This document shows positions 1 through 10,833 of a DNA stretch of 64,000 nucleotides, piece by piece; the stretch's first letter is position 1, and the number at the start of each line of letters is the position of its first letter. The DNA comes from Pyronema omphalodes (Eukaryota; Ascomycota; Pezizomycetes; Pezizales; Pyronemataceae): contig JAJJXM010000067.1 of the NCBI GenBank assembly GCA_024516155.1, forward strand, positions 124,001 to 188,000, in the 5' to 3' direction. The position numbers and the translations under genes were made by a program. The notes under the pieces are model-generated. The model had not been told where the DNA came from, did not search any database, and saw only the letters and a list, made by a program, of their open reading frames with translations.

Positions 1-2
1 TC

Positions 3-2105
3 CGACAAATACTGACGCAATCACCTCTAGCCGGCTCTATTTTGCGCCTGATTGCATGTATTGACGCCCAGGCGATCCCACATGAGCTTGTTACGGAGCT
101 GGCAAGTCAATCGGATGATACTCTGCTCTCGGAAGCATTGAGCAAATTGGTAAATTTTTCACTCTTGAAATGTCATACAGACAGCAAAGAGGCGGGACAA
201 ACGACATACACCATTCATTTACTTGTCCACCTTGCCATTCAGTGCTTTATGTCACCCGAAGAAAAAGTCAGCGCGATCCATACTACAGCCCAAGTCCTTG
301 CGAAAAGCATCCCACCAGATGGAGTATTCGAAAATTGGCCACGCTGGCGTCGATACCTTCCTCACACCACGGCTTTCTTGTCGTACGTTGGCAATGCATT
401 GGATGATATCAATATCGCTACCATATGTTACTCTATGGCAGACTATCTAAGTAACACAGGCCGTTACCGCGACTCTCATCCCCTTGCTGAAAGAGCCACG
501 ACAATACGCAAGCTCTTACTAGGTCATGAACACCGCGAAACACTGAAATCGATGCTTCTTCTTGCAGACGCGTCTTTTCACATTGGAATGCGTGATAAGT
601 GCGAGGAAATAGAGGTCGAAGTTGTTGCGTTGTCCGAAAAGGTGCTCGGCGGAGACCATCCAGATACCTTGAAAGCCATGCGCAATCTTGCATCTACGCT
701 TTCGCGCAAAGGGAAATTCGACGAAGCTGAAACGTTGCAGCGCAAGCTTCTGGAGGCCCGTAAAGTCGTCCTCGGCGAAGACCATCCAGATACATTAACC
801 GCCATGTCCAGCCTTGCATCTACGCTCAGGAACAAAGGGAAATTCGATGAAGCCGAACCGTTAGACCGCAAGGTTCTGGAGGCCAGTAAAGTCGTCCTCG
901 GCGAAGACCATCCAGATACATTAACAGCCATGTCCAACCTTGCATCTACACTTCGGGGCAAAGGGAAATTCGATGAAGCCGAAACGTTGCAGCGCAAGCT
1001 TCTGGAGGCCAGTAAAGTCGTCCTCGGCGAAGACCATCCAGATACATTAATAGCCATGTCCAACCTTGCATCTACGCTCAGGAACAAAGGGAAATTCGAT
1101 GAAGCCGAACCGTTAGACCGCAAGGTTCTGGAGGCCAGTAAAGTCGTCCTCGGCGAAGACCATCCAAATACATTAACAGCCATGTCCAACCTTGCATCTA
1201 CGCTTTGTAGCAAAGGGAAATTGGATGAAGCCGAAACGTTACAGCGCAAGCTTTTGGAGGCCAGTAAAGTCGTCCTTGGCGAAGACCATCCAAATACATT
1301 AGCAGCCACAAATAACCTTGCACTCGCGCTCACGATCAAAGGGAAATTCGATGAAGCCGAAACGTTACAGCGCAAGCTTCTGGAGGCCAGTAAAGTCGTC
1401 CTTGGCGAAGACCATCCAGATACATTAACAGCCATGAATAATGTTGCATCTACGCTTTTGCGCAAAGGGAAATTCGATGAAGCCCAAACGTTGCAGCGCA
1501 AGCTTCTGGAGGCCCGTAAAGTCGTCCTCGGCGAAGACCATCCAAATACATTAACAGCCATGTCCAACCTTGCATGTACGCTTTGTAGCAAAGGGAAATT
1601 GGATGAAGCCGAAACGTTACAGCGCAAGCTTTTGGAGGCCAGTAAAGTCGTCCTTGGCGAAGACCATCCAAATACATTAACAGCCATGTCCAACCTTGCA
1701 TCTACGCTTTGTAGCAAAGGGAAATTGGATGAAGCCGAAACGTTACAGCGCAAGCTTTTGGAGGCCAGTAAAGTCGTCCTTGGCGAAGACCATCCAGATA
1801 CATTAACAGCCATGTCCAACCTTGCATCTACACTTCGGGGCAAAGGGAAATTCGATGAAGCCGAAGCGTTACAGCGCAAGGTTTTAGAGACACGCAAAGT
1901 CGTCCTTGGCGAAGACCATCCAGATACATTAACAGTCATGCATAACCTTGCGGTCACATACCACTCCAGATCTTCTCGGGATCTAGCTATTGAAATGATG
2001 GAGGAAGTTGTATCTCGACGTTTGCGGATCATTGGCAGTGATCATGACTACACCAGGTTATCAATGAAATTTTTGGAGAGCTGGAAGAACGAACGAGAGG
2101 AATGA
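3..2105 (+). CDS. TPR-repeat protein, C-terminal part (NLR/STAND-like)
   Basis: The frame is open to the left edge of the window, so this is the 3' part of a larger gene; the stop is TGA at 2103-2105. Residues before about 190 look like the helical segment that follows an NB-ARC ATPase in fungal NLR proteins (the motif IDAQAIPHELV), but no nucleotide-binding motif lies in the window. From about residue 200 there are eleven 42-residue tetratricopeptide units of the kinesin-light-chain kind, each with LGEDHPDTL, NLAxTL, KGKFDEAE and LQRKLLEA, followed by a degenerate last unit. Such TPR arrays in fungal NLRs are ligand- or partner-sensing domains; the role in incompatibility or immunity is inferred from the family. 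No intron is needed in the visible part. Confidence 0.8.
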   Translation, partial: RQILTQSPLAGSILRLIACIDAQAIPHELVTELASQSDDTLLSEALSKLVNFSLLKCHTDSKEAGQTTYTIHLLVHLAIQCFMSPEEKVSAIHTTAQVLAKSIPPDGVFENWPRWRRYLPHTTAFLSYVGNALDDINIATICYSMADYLSNTGRYRDSHPLAERATTIRKLLLGHEHRETLKSMLLLADASFHIGMRDKCEEIEVEVVALSEKVLGGDHPDTLKAMRNLASTLSRKGKFDEAETLQRKLLEARKVVLGEDHPDTLTAMSSLASTLRNKGKFDEAEPLDRKVLEASKVVLGEDHPDTLTAMSNLASTLRGKGKFDEAETLQRKLLEASKVVLGEDHPDTLIAMSNLASTLRNKGKFDEAEPLDRKVLEASKVVLGEDHPNTLTAMSNLASTLCSKGKLDEAETLQRKLLEASKVVLGEDHPNTLAATNNLALALTIKGKFDEAETLQRKLLEASKVVLGEDHPDTLTAMNNVASTLLRKGKFDEAQTLQRKLLEARKVVLGEDHPNTLTAMSNLACTLCSKGKLDEAETLQRKLLEASKVVLGEDHPNTLTAMSNLASTLCSKGKLDEAETLQRKLLEASKVVLGEDHPDTLTAMSNLASTLRGKGKFDEAEALQRKVLETRKVVLGEDHPDTLTVMHNLAVTYHSRSSRDLAIEMMEEVVSRRLRIIGSDHDYTRLSMKFLESWKNEREE
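640..1990 (+). repeat. Eleven near-identical 126-bp coding repeats (TPR units)
   Basis: The TPR units repeat at the DNA level as well as in protein, with a period of 126 bases and only a few changes between neighbours. A two-unit super-repeat is visible: units with RNKGKFDEAEPLDRK occur second and fourth, and units with CSKGKLDEAETLQRK occur several times. This pattern suggests recent unequal exchange or gene conversion. Confidence 0.9.
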
Positions 2106-2743
2106 GAGTCCTCGCATTTTACGTAGCACCCTGTTGCTGGAATAGGATCATGGTGAACTAGGATTGCTAACTAATAAGTTATTCTTGACGGGGAGCAGGA
2201 GACAAAATGTGGTTTTGATGGTATTTAAGGGATATATTCGGTACCAAACGAGATAGATAACACAGGTTGATATAAGGTGTGCATGGAAATATTGGGAGAA
2301 TTGTTTGGAGTCACTTGTGCATCGGTGCTATACGTAGTAGTCCAGTGGAAAATCACGGTTTTCTGGAAACTATTTGAACAAGAGAAAAATCCTGCGATAA
2401 CTACTGTGATTAATCAAGAGGCTTTCCAAATTTCATCATAGGGGGCGTCATCAAATTTGCCTGAACAATAACCGGTGCAGCAAAGAAGTTGAAGAAAATG
2501 TTTCGGTAAGCAGAATGAAGGGTTACAACAAAAGGTGGCTGTTGGACCGGACAGGCTTGCTCAAAGCACGCTGTATACCTCCTCGCTACTAAACCTCTAA
2601 CCGCTGCAAGTATGTACATAAAAGCCTTACGCAGTATTTCGCGCTACTCCTAAACCAGACTTAATCAAATACATTCAACATCCAACGTCATCAAACCTGG
2701 ATTCATCCATCAACTCGTTAACCTCTGATCAAACTATCATCAT
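2106..2743. other. Intergenic stretch, nothing recognised
   Basis: AT-rich sequence after the TPR gene stop. I see no open frame of substance, RNA gene or repeat. It should contain the 3' UTR of the TPR gene. Confidence 0.5.
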
Positions 2744-3160
2744 CTATGATGATAATGACAGGATTTCAATCGCACAGGCTGTATGCTGTTTATCGCGTCT
2801 GCTTTGTGTCAAAAAAGTCCAATGAAAGACTTCGTATCGTTCTTGCAACCCTCCCGTCCCAGACTCAGTAAACCCGATCCCAGCATTCAAAATCAATTGC
2901 ATCGACGGTAATCTGTATTCTCGTAACTCTGGGTGAAAATATCTGTTGAGAAGTTTCAATTGATTTGATTGTTGCCGTTCCATAGTTCGTTCGAAGCTCG
3001 ACACGTACGCGTTCTGGGGACAGCCGACGGCGAGGGAGGCTAACTTTCCGGTAGAGTATTCTAAAAGCATTAGTGGTGTCAAACCTAATTGCTTTAGCAG
3101 GTATTCTCTGGGTTCGAAGAAGAGCCATTTTGTGGCGAGTGGTGCAGTAGTGGTTCAGGT
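2744..3160 (-). pseudogene. Unrecognised coding fragment, possibly decayed
   Basis: On the minus strand a frame ending at 2744 reads about 130 residues with a protein-like composition, including EPREYLLKQLGLTPLML and LNRYFHPELREYRLPSMQ. The frame has no good ATG near its left end, and the upstream sequence (3160-3507) continues in another frame. It could be one exon of a spliced gene or a broken gene. I do not recognise the family. The rest up to 3,700 shows nothing else I can support. Confidence 0.3.
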
Positions 3161-3830
3161 ACAGGAAAGAAGTTCATGGGAAAGAGGAGGTGGTTCCGTC
3201 CACAGAGCGGAACGCGATGATGATCGATATGCACGATTACGTCAGGCCGTGGCCATTGGAGTGATTGCCCAACAATATGTACTAGCTTTCGATTTTGACA
3301 CAACAAAGATGAGTTTTGGAGATAGAACATTCGAGAGTATTTCAGATACGTATTAGAAAAAAGAAGCCACAGGAAATCAATATGAAAAGACGGTATGGCT
3401 GTTTTCACCAAAAAGGAGGACACTTTATCCCCCAGGGACCGGATCGTACTAATGTTTTTGATTACTAGAGAGCCATCTATTACCTGAAATACAACATATC
3501 GCAGCAACTATGGAAACCCAATTCGAATACCGCAGCATGCCAACTGCTGTCAATGTGCTGTCCACATTACTTCTCTGCTCGTAATCGTTCATAAAGCTAT
3601 GTGAAATCGCTATGCCAGCCGATCAGAAATTATCAACGTATGATGTTTCACAAAGGGAAACCTGTACCTTCTCGTCGCTACTTAGCACTAACGTCACACG
3701 GTACCACCGACAGTACTTGGAGCAGGAGTATACTGGTCCTCTTCGGTCATAGTGTCGCAGCCACTACTTTCCTTTAGTCTTTTAGTATATCTCTATCATG
3801 GGTGTATAACTGTCGTGAGTTGGTACTTAC

Positions 3831-4961
3831 TGGATTTCCAGTACTTGGACAGCGAGAGTGTTCTTCCAAGACATCCCGAAGTTGGCTAGCCTGTCTCTCC
3901 AATTCCGCTTTCACTCTGACAAGTTCCTGTCGTCTTTGTTGTTCTGTATGGTGAAATACTTCGAGGGCGTCTTCAAGAGTCTTGCGGAATCCTCTTTCTT
4001 GTTCAACCTCGGTACAAGACTGCTCCAAGGCCTGAGACTTAGCATCGAGCTTCTCCGTGAGATCACGAATTACCGCCTCTTTCTCAGCATCCGCATGAGC
4101 GTGTTCGCTGCTGATATCATCAATCTTCTCCTTCATCTCAGCCTCAAACTTAGTTGTCAGATCCTGCTTTTGGTCCCGAAGCTTCTCGCGGAGCTTTTTC
4201 TGTGCGTCGAGAAGAATGTTGGATACACATTCACCGCGCCAGTCAATCTCGCTCGGTTGATTTCGGTTCCTGGGTGGTTGTCGAATATTGTGAATGATCC
4301 TCTCAATGGCAGTTTCTCCTTCGTCTCCGTCTTCGTCTTGAAGTGTGTCAACTAGCTCTTGGGCTTTATTTTCAATGTCGCTCTCGAGTTTTTCTTGTTT
4401 GCGGGCCATGGCGGAGCGGGCTCGGTATAAGAGTTTCTCCCGTAGCCGGTCCTTCACGGCGTCGTCAGTGGTATTTGCTGCTAGGCGCTGGAGCTTTTCT
4501 TCCACTTCCAGGATAATTTGATCCTCAATGGGCGCCTCCTGTTCCCGTTTCTGTTTGACTAGTTCCGATGTAAACAGATGAAGTCGGTGTATTGCATGGT
4601 GGCATGGAATATGGCTATGCTCATAGTATCTCCCTGTGAATGGATATGGAGAACTATGAGTTGCGACCAAAGAACCCCAATCTCCAGGCACATCTGAATA
4701 CTTCACTCCGGACAAGGTTTGTGCGGGCAAAGGCGTCGAAAAGGACTTGTTGCGATCAATCACAAAAACCCTCGAATGCCAGGAACCGTTTTCGAATCCA
4801 ATATAGTCTGTTACGACCATAGGATCAACATCTTTTCCAAATAAGTACTTGCAATTGTCTAAATATTTCTTATCAGCGTTACTGAACTCGTAATGCTGCA
4901 GTGTGACAGTAATACCAATGATTTGACGTTTCTCGAACAGTGGATTCAAATCGTATGTCAT
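3831..4961 (-). CDS. Coiled-coil protein of unknown function
   Basis: Minus-strand frame starting at ATG 4961; it stays open to 3774, but a good donor (GTAAGT) at 3830 suggests that the coding exon ends at 3831 and a short second exon lies further down. The first about 125 residues look globular, with many aromatic residues (for example DYIGFENGSWHSRVFVIDR). Residues from about 135 to the end are rich in Glu, Lys, Arg, Ala and Leu with heptad spacing, so a long coiled coil is likely. An in-frame stop lies upstream, directly before a possible acceptor (AATAACAG), so an additional 5' exon is possible. I cannot assign a role. Confidence 0.6.
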
Positions 4962-5471
4962 TGGTAAGACTCGGTACTTCGATTCCTGGAAAGTGGTAAC
5001 CTGTTATTCAAGCCGAGGCCGTTGTTTGGAAAAAGGTGAAGGAATGGAAGATGGAATGAGAGGAACAGGCATGGTTCAAAATGCGTATCTTATGTGCGGG
5101 GGAGGTTACACTGCATACGATGCTTGGCATAGCAACGCAGCTACATTTGCAGATACATATATAAGTACACACATCCAGTGGCTTTCAAAAACCCTGGGAT
5201 GATGTAAACACATGAATACGATATTCTTGTCGAATCCAATAACAAAAGAAACCATCGAAATCATATTAATACAGGAGGCGTTTATCATGATGCTTTCCTG
5301 ATCCATATCGTTCATAATGCAGAGAGGAGATTAGTGACTATGGATATATTATCTTGTACCCGTTGCTGGTCATCAGGGCTTCTCATCGCAATTTTGAATG
5401 CGTGAGCCCTTTCGTCATTTCTTTTAATCCTCGTACTTTCTGGGCTTATCCAATAGATAGAGTTAAGATCC
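4962..5471. other. Intergenic stretch between two minus-strand genes
   Basis: It holds the presumed promoter of the coiled-coil gene on the right of that gene and the 3' region of QRI7. Short open frames here overlap other frames and show no domain. No repeat or RNA gene is visible. Confidence 0.4.
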
Positions 5472-6839
5472 TCAACTCGACCTGTCATCAACCGAAGGAT
5501 CAGCTCTCCTCTTCCATCCAGTGACGCCCAATACGCCTCCCCTTCCCTCGGGAGCCCCCTCCTCACTAACGATCCCATCATCTAAACTCCATTTCCTAAT
5601 CGGGGCCACACCCAACTCCGACTCCCACCCATCTCTCCACAACTCCGCCGCAGCCCAAGCAATCATCGCCGCCTGATCCGTACAATACCTAACCGGCGGA
5701 CAAATCAACTCCACGCCCTCTCTTTCCTGCCTAATCCAGACCTTCAACAAATGTCTCAAAAACGAATTACTAGCAACCCCACCACTAACAACCACCTCCT
5801 TTATCCCCGGTTGTTTCTTTAGGGCAGCCACAATCCTACTCGCAACATGCTCAAACGCCAACCTCATAGCCTCCCTCCCTAAACTCCTTCTATCCTCCTC
5901 CCCCATATCGGGATTCGTATCCACCGCTCTCTGCACCGCCGATCCCAGTCCCGCAAACGAAAACGACTGTGGCTGCGGTATCCTCGCCTTCGTCAACGGG
6001 GCGGATAATCCCCATTTTCACAATCTCTCTCCTCCGGTACTTGATACCCCCAATCCTCCTCACCACGAGGAAACACAAACTCCTCCAAAACCCTTCCATA
6101 CGCCACCGCCTCCCCCTGTTCCTGCCATACTCTCTCCGGCACAACAGACCGGGAAACTTTATCCAACATATCCCCAATAGCAATATCTATACTCCCCGCT
6201 AGAATACTATGACTTGTCAACCCCCTAGATTCAACCAGAAGTGTATGGCCGCCGGAAACTAGTAATGTCAAGAATGGCCATTCTGGCGCTTTGGTGACAC
6301 CCTCGCCTAGCGCTGCACATAGTCGCGGGGTTAAGGCGTGGGCGAGCATGTGGTTGACACCGATTAGAGGCTTATTTAAGGCGACCGAAAGACCTTTGGC
6401 GGTGTCGAGACCGCAGGCGAGAGAAGATGTCATCCCGGGACCTCGGGTGGCGGCGATGAGGTCGGGGGTGCCATGTTGTAGGGCGGATGCGAGGAGAGGG
6501 GCAAGGTGTTGCCGGTGGGAGTTTAGAGATAGGATCGGGTGGATGCCGCCGGTGGCTTTGTTGGGGGAGGTGATGGTTTGGTGGAAGAGGAGTTTTGCGG
6601 GGGAGGTGGCGGAGGGTGTGTCAAGGACTGCAACGGAGGTGTCGTCGCTGGGGGTGTTAGCGGGTTTGTTGGAGGATGGAGCTTTTTGAAGCTGGGAAAG
6701 GTAGTAGGGGGATTCAAAGAGAGGGAAGAAAATACCAGGAGGATTCAATTGCGAGGACGGTTAATTGTCGTCGTGGAAGTAAGGTAAGACATGGTCGGTG
6801 TAGTGCTCGTGCGAGCGGGCGGAAAAGTTGGCGCGTCAT
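5472..6839 (-). CDS. QRI7: Mitochondrial tRNA N6-threonylcarbamoyltransferase (QRI7/OSGEPL1 family)
   Basis: Kae1/TsaD-family enzyme that transfers the threonylcarbamoyl group to A37 of ANN-decoding tRNAs; the QRI7 branch acts in mitochondria. Exon 1 (6839-6736) starts MTRQLFRPLARALHR, an Arg-rich presequence, and ends in IESSC. An 88-base intron (6735-6648, GTATTT...CCCCAG) is followed by DDTSVAV, so splicing restores the diagnostic ESSCDDT motif. Further motifs are NHMLAH (metal-binding His pair), VSGGHT, FSFAGLGSAV, VVSGGVASN and, near the C-terminus, CTDQAAMIAWA. Near 5996-6003 the frame breaks in a C run (YPPR then stop); one extra C would join it to PLTKARIPQPQSFSF. This is either a sequencing indel or a recent mutation. 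An ORF in another frame at 5312-5581 is not the C-terminus, because GGVLGVTGWKR in this frame matches the family. Confidence 0.9.
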
Positions 6840-7006
6840 GACGGAGGTTGCGATGCGACACGCCGTTTATAAAAAACTGCGCAGGGATTTCTGGCGCCGG
6901 TTACAGTATGTAGCATGTATATATCACCTGTCATGTTATACATAAACGTATCATAACAATGCTCATTCGGGAACACCAAACATCTGAATAACCCTCACAG
7001 AAAACC

Positions 7007-7334
7007 AAAAAAAAAAAAAAAAAAAAATATGCAAAACATAACATAACATAACATAACATAACATAACATAACATAACATAACATAACATAACATAACATA
7101 ACATAACATAACATAACATAACATAACATAACATAACATAACATAACATAACATAACATAACATAACATAACATAACATAACATAACATAACATAACATA
7201 ACATAACATAACATAACATAACATAACATAACATAACATAACATAACATAACATAACATAACATAACATAACATAACATAACATAACATAACATAACATA
7301 ACATAACATAACATAACATAACATAACATAACAT
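7007..7334. repeat. Poly(A) followed by an (ACATA)n pentanucleotide array
   Basis: About 21 A at 7007-7027, a short spacer, then about 60 uninterrupted ACATA units (7036-7334). On the minus strand the array is open in all frames because the period is five (reading MLCYV repeated), so the long ORFs here are artefacts. A poly(A) next to a microsatellite may mark the tail of an old retroposed copy, but no body is recognised. Confidence 0.95.
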
Positions 7335-7552
7335 CAAAAAGACAAATAAAGTATCGGACAGTCGCTAGGCAGCAAGGCAACAACCAAGGTAGCAAGGTCG
7401 CAAGCAGTTACCAGCCAGTAGCTGGCGGCTACATATTGGCAATTAAAATCGTAACCCTTCATTCCAAATATAAAACATAATACAAAATCCTTAGTCCAGG
7501 CTTCGTTCTAAAAATTGAACGTTGCAAACAAATAATCGAAAATCATACCATC

Positions 7553-8626
7553 ATAACTACGGCAACGCATCTGTACATGGAGGGACAAAAAAACTTTGCA
7601 TTTTGCAATTTTTATTTTTCAGGATTCATCTGTTGCAACGCAACGACACAGCCACACTGCTGATTAGGGTTACCCTAACCCTGCTCTCCCCAGCTATCCC
7701 CTGCTCTCCCCAGCTCTCCTCTGCTCTTCTTTTCTCTCCGCTTCTCTCCTCACCGCTCTATTTCCGTCTTCACCGCTCCTCGTCTCTCCGCTCCTCTCTT
7801 CTCCACTACTCTCTTCCCTGCTCCGTTTCACTCATCTCCGCTCCCCTTCTCTCCGCCTCTCTCACTTCGCCCTTGCCTTTTTCCTATTCTTTTCAGACTT
7901 CTCCACTCGCCCCTCTTCAGTTTTCGTCTCATCCTTTTCTCTTCTTCCTCGCACTTCCTCTATTCGGCTTTTCTGGCTCAATACTGATTTCTCGCTTTTG
8001 CTGTCCTTCGGCTATCTAGGTACTTAATTATGTATCTGTCTTTAGTGTTTTTTGTTTTTTTTACAGCATTATACGTCTTGTTCAATCAGAACTGCTTCAT
8101 GCTCGTTCCCAGATTTGATCAGTGTTTCCCAACCTATTCTTCTTCCTTCCGGGTCATCCTCCATAGCGGGAGCATTGCTTACCTGTATCCACTCTGCAGT
8201 GGCAATCTTGGTAGTAGAGACCATGGTGGAGAAAACTCTGGTGCATAACGCGGAGAAACGACAAACCTGAGATATAGAGATACAGGATAACATTGTAAAA
8301 TAACACATAACACATAAATTCAACATTTCATCCATCTATGAATGCCCAAGTAAAGTATCACGCTGTGTCTTCAAGCGTTGAAGCAAAACCGCATCTCTGC
8401 GCAGTGCAGCAGCGGTACGCGCTTGCGATTTTGTGATGCGCATCTGTCAGTGTTTTAGTCAGCGGTGTGGCTGCGTCGTTGTGGCGACAATTTATTTTGG
8501 TAGGTGGGCACTCTTCCTCAGTTGCACTGCTGCGTTGCAACAGATGAAAAGTGAAAAGTGTAAATGCAAATTAAAAATGCAAAGTTTTTTTGTCCCTCCA
8601 TGTACAGATGCGTTGCCGTAATTATA
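7553..8626. mobile_element. 1.07 kb element with about 95-bp terminal inverted repeats
   Basis: The left end (7553-7650) and the right end (8530-8626) are inverted copies of each other. Both contain TACGGCAACGCATCTGTAC, then ATGGAGGGACAAAAAAACTTTGCAT and, further in, CATCTGTTGCAACGCA. The inverted repeats carry a few mismatches and small indels. Inside is a strongly pyrimidine-rich block (7675-7900, repeats of CTGCTCTCCCCAG) and a short palindromic telomere-like stretch (TTAGGGTTACCCTAACCC, 7665-7682). No transposase frame is present, so the element is non-autonomous; long inverted repeats would suit a MULE- or foldback-like element. A clear target duplication is not visible. Confidence 0.7.
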
Positions 8627-10746
8627 GCCTCCTGTACATGATGATGAAGAATCGAGACATTACTGGGCCTTTGTACGTTTTGCTTGGAATTTCCAGTGAT
8701 TCTCATTACCGAAGTTATATTTCCATATTTTATACCGAGCATCTCCACACCACGACAATTTTGTACATGAGATTCTATTATCGAAGCAAATCTTGATAAT
8801 ATCCCACCAAACTTACCAAAACATAGCACGCATATAGAACCTTTATTATCGTCAGAATTTCAAGAATAAGATGCAGCAATTAGTTCAAAACAAACTCCTA
8901 TATATCTATATCTATATATCAATTGCTGAAAATTCTAGGAAAGAAATCAAAGCTTTGACTGTATACTGAACCATACATGATACGAAATCCAGTAAAATTT
9001 GGGAGGACTGCAATACCAAAGTCACATCTCCTGTGAATGGTCAATGATACATAAATCAGTGAATAAGGTGCAGCTGAACTCTATCACTGAATATCGCTAC
9101 TACCATCGAAAAAGTAACTCTTAGACCCATTCAACAGCCTTGATTTCATACATAAGTACAAATCATAAAGTAAGTAACGGATGCCAAGCGGATGATTCGC
9201 GGATGACCCCACACATTTCGGTGCACAGGCGCTGGTTAGCGGTGGTTTAGCGGGTCGCTAGGCGTCCATTGATTTATGTATTTTGAGATGTTTCATTGAT
9301 AAGAATATGGTTCCTCATACCACAGTACCGGTAAAACCCCACTAACTGTACCATCTCTCGATAACATTTTCTTTTTTTCTTTATTTATTTTTTTTCCATG
9401 AATGATTCCCAACTTATAGATATGCTGTCTGTCATGGTCTTTGGACATCATCCGAGACCTTGTCTAGTACCCCAGGGACCCGGAGGGATTTGCTCCAGAG
9501 TGAACATTAGGTTCTGAACAGTTTCATCTGGCACCTGGGCCTGAAACATTTTGGAAAGCTACTGCTAAAAATCTTAGAGATGTTCCGGCTGGTGTGAGAT
9601 GCCAAACCTCTCAAGCAGGATTTCCGGGGCTTCGATTTTTTGGAGAATTGCGTCAACAGCGTTTCTTTACGGGGGTTAGTACTGGTCTATTTGGGATAGG
9701 AATTGGTATGCAATGCGATGTATACACGCACGCGGTACTTCTGGGTGGAAGCAAATTTTGGCAGGCGTTCTAGATCCCATGGACAGCAAACTACAGGAAT
9801 GTAGGTCTACGCTATATGTGCACTGATGGGATTAGTGCCTGCAGGAAAAACCTAGGCCGACTGCCTGAAGCTGAAATGAGGGTAGCTACATCCAAGGGGG
9901 CTCACATTTGCACTGCCCTGCCATGCTTCCATGTAGCTCTTCGCGAAATATCATCTGTGGGGTTAGTGAGGGAGTGTTTCTTTGGACGAGGAATGTTAGA
10001 GAACAGTAGGCTAAGGGAATTGCAGCAGTGTTCGGCAAGGTTAGAGAGAACAGCTGCTGCCTGGTGAGGTGATGCAGGAGTTGAATGATGCGGGGATCTA
10101 TGGTAAGATATTATCCCACTGTATTCTGATTTGCCAGCTGGAAACATTTGCTACGTGGTGCCAATATGGATGGGTTGTTGCGACTTACCACGGGCGCAAT
10201 GCAGGTATTGCAGGTAAAGCTGGCGAAGAAGAGGATTGTGGCGATTGATTGATTTTGTAGGATTTATCAGTGTCGTGTTTAGGCGGGGTTGGGCGTGATT
10301 CGGGGGTGCAGTGGGCACGACTTGCGGGACAATTGGGCACTGTGAACAGTGTTTTCACTGCACAATTGAAGCCGCTGAGCAACATCCAGACGGTTTCAGA
10401 ACACTAATTAAGGAAGCACGCGCGCGATTAGTGCAGACCGCGTGTGCCGCGTCACGCGCTGCTTCATAAATGGGCATCTAGAAAATTTACGTGGGATTGC
10501 TACCGAGTCGCGTCAGGACAATGGCCACAGGATCTCCTATCCTGAGTCTCGGATAATCTCAATTCAGAGCTACCATACACAGATTTCACTGCGGTTCACG
10601 GCATCAGCCACTCCTATTCCGCCACAGAGCGGTATCAGTGATCTTTTTTTTTTTGTGAAATGGGAATGCGAGAGAAAGGTGGAGGTGGAAGAGTGTATTC
10701 ATTGAGAACGATGGTCATCCAGCTCTACGCATCTACAGAGGGAGAT
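8627..10746. other. Gene-poor intergenic stretch
   Basis: I find no supported gene. There are short TA-rich runs (8905-8920, TATATCTATATC type) and many small overlapping frames on both strands without domains (for example 9816-10067 plus and 9902-10147 minus, which overlap and exclude each other). Confidence 0.4.
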
Positions 10747-10747
10747 G

Positions 10748-10832
10748 TACGAGGTTCTGGACAAAAGTCATCGTCACCCCGCCCGGCGCTTAGCACAGAA
10801 AAGTGACGGTCACTTTTGTCCAGAACCTCGTA
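10748..10832. mobile_element. Miniature inverted-repeat element with TA flanks
   Basis: Perfect 22-base arms lie at 10747-10768 (GTACGAGGTTCTGGACAAAA then GT) and 10812-10833; with two mismatches the pairing reaches about 31 bases. A TA dinucleotide bounds each side (10748-10749 and 10831-10832), as expected for a Tc1/pogo (Fot1-type) target duplication. With only about 81 bases between the TAs it is a MITE or a deletion remnant. Confidence 0.65.
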
Positions 10833-10833
10833 C

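Noticed and set aside
578..2032. 484-codon antisense ORF over the TPR array
   Set aside because: It is the reverse complement of the 126-base repeats; the repeated unit happens to lack stops in that frame. No family features.
5312..5581. Alternative C-terminus of QRI7
   Set aside because: The frame ending at 5472 has the family's closing motif GGVLGVTGWKR; the other frame does not.
6931..7395. ORFs of 109-154 codons reading MLCYV repeats
   Set aside because: Pentanucleotide array; all frames are open by periodicity.
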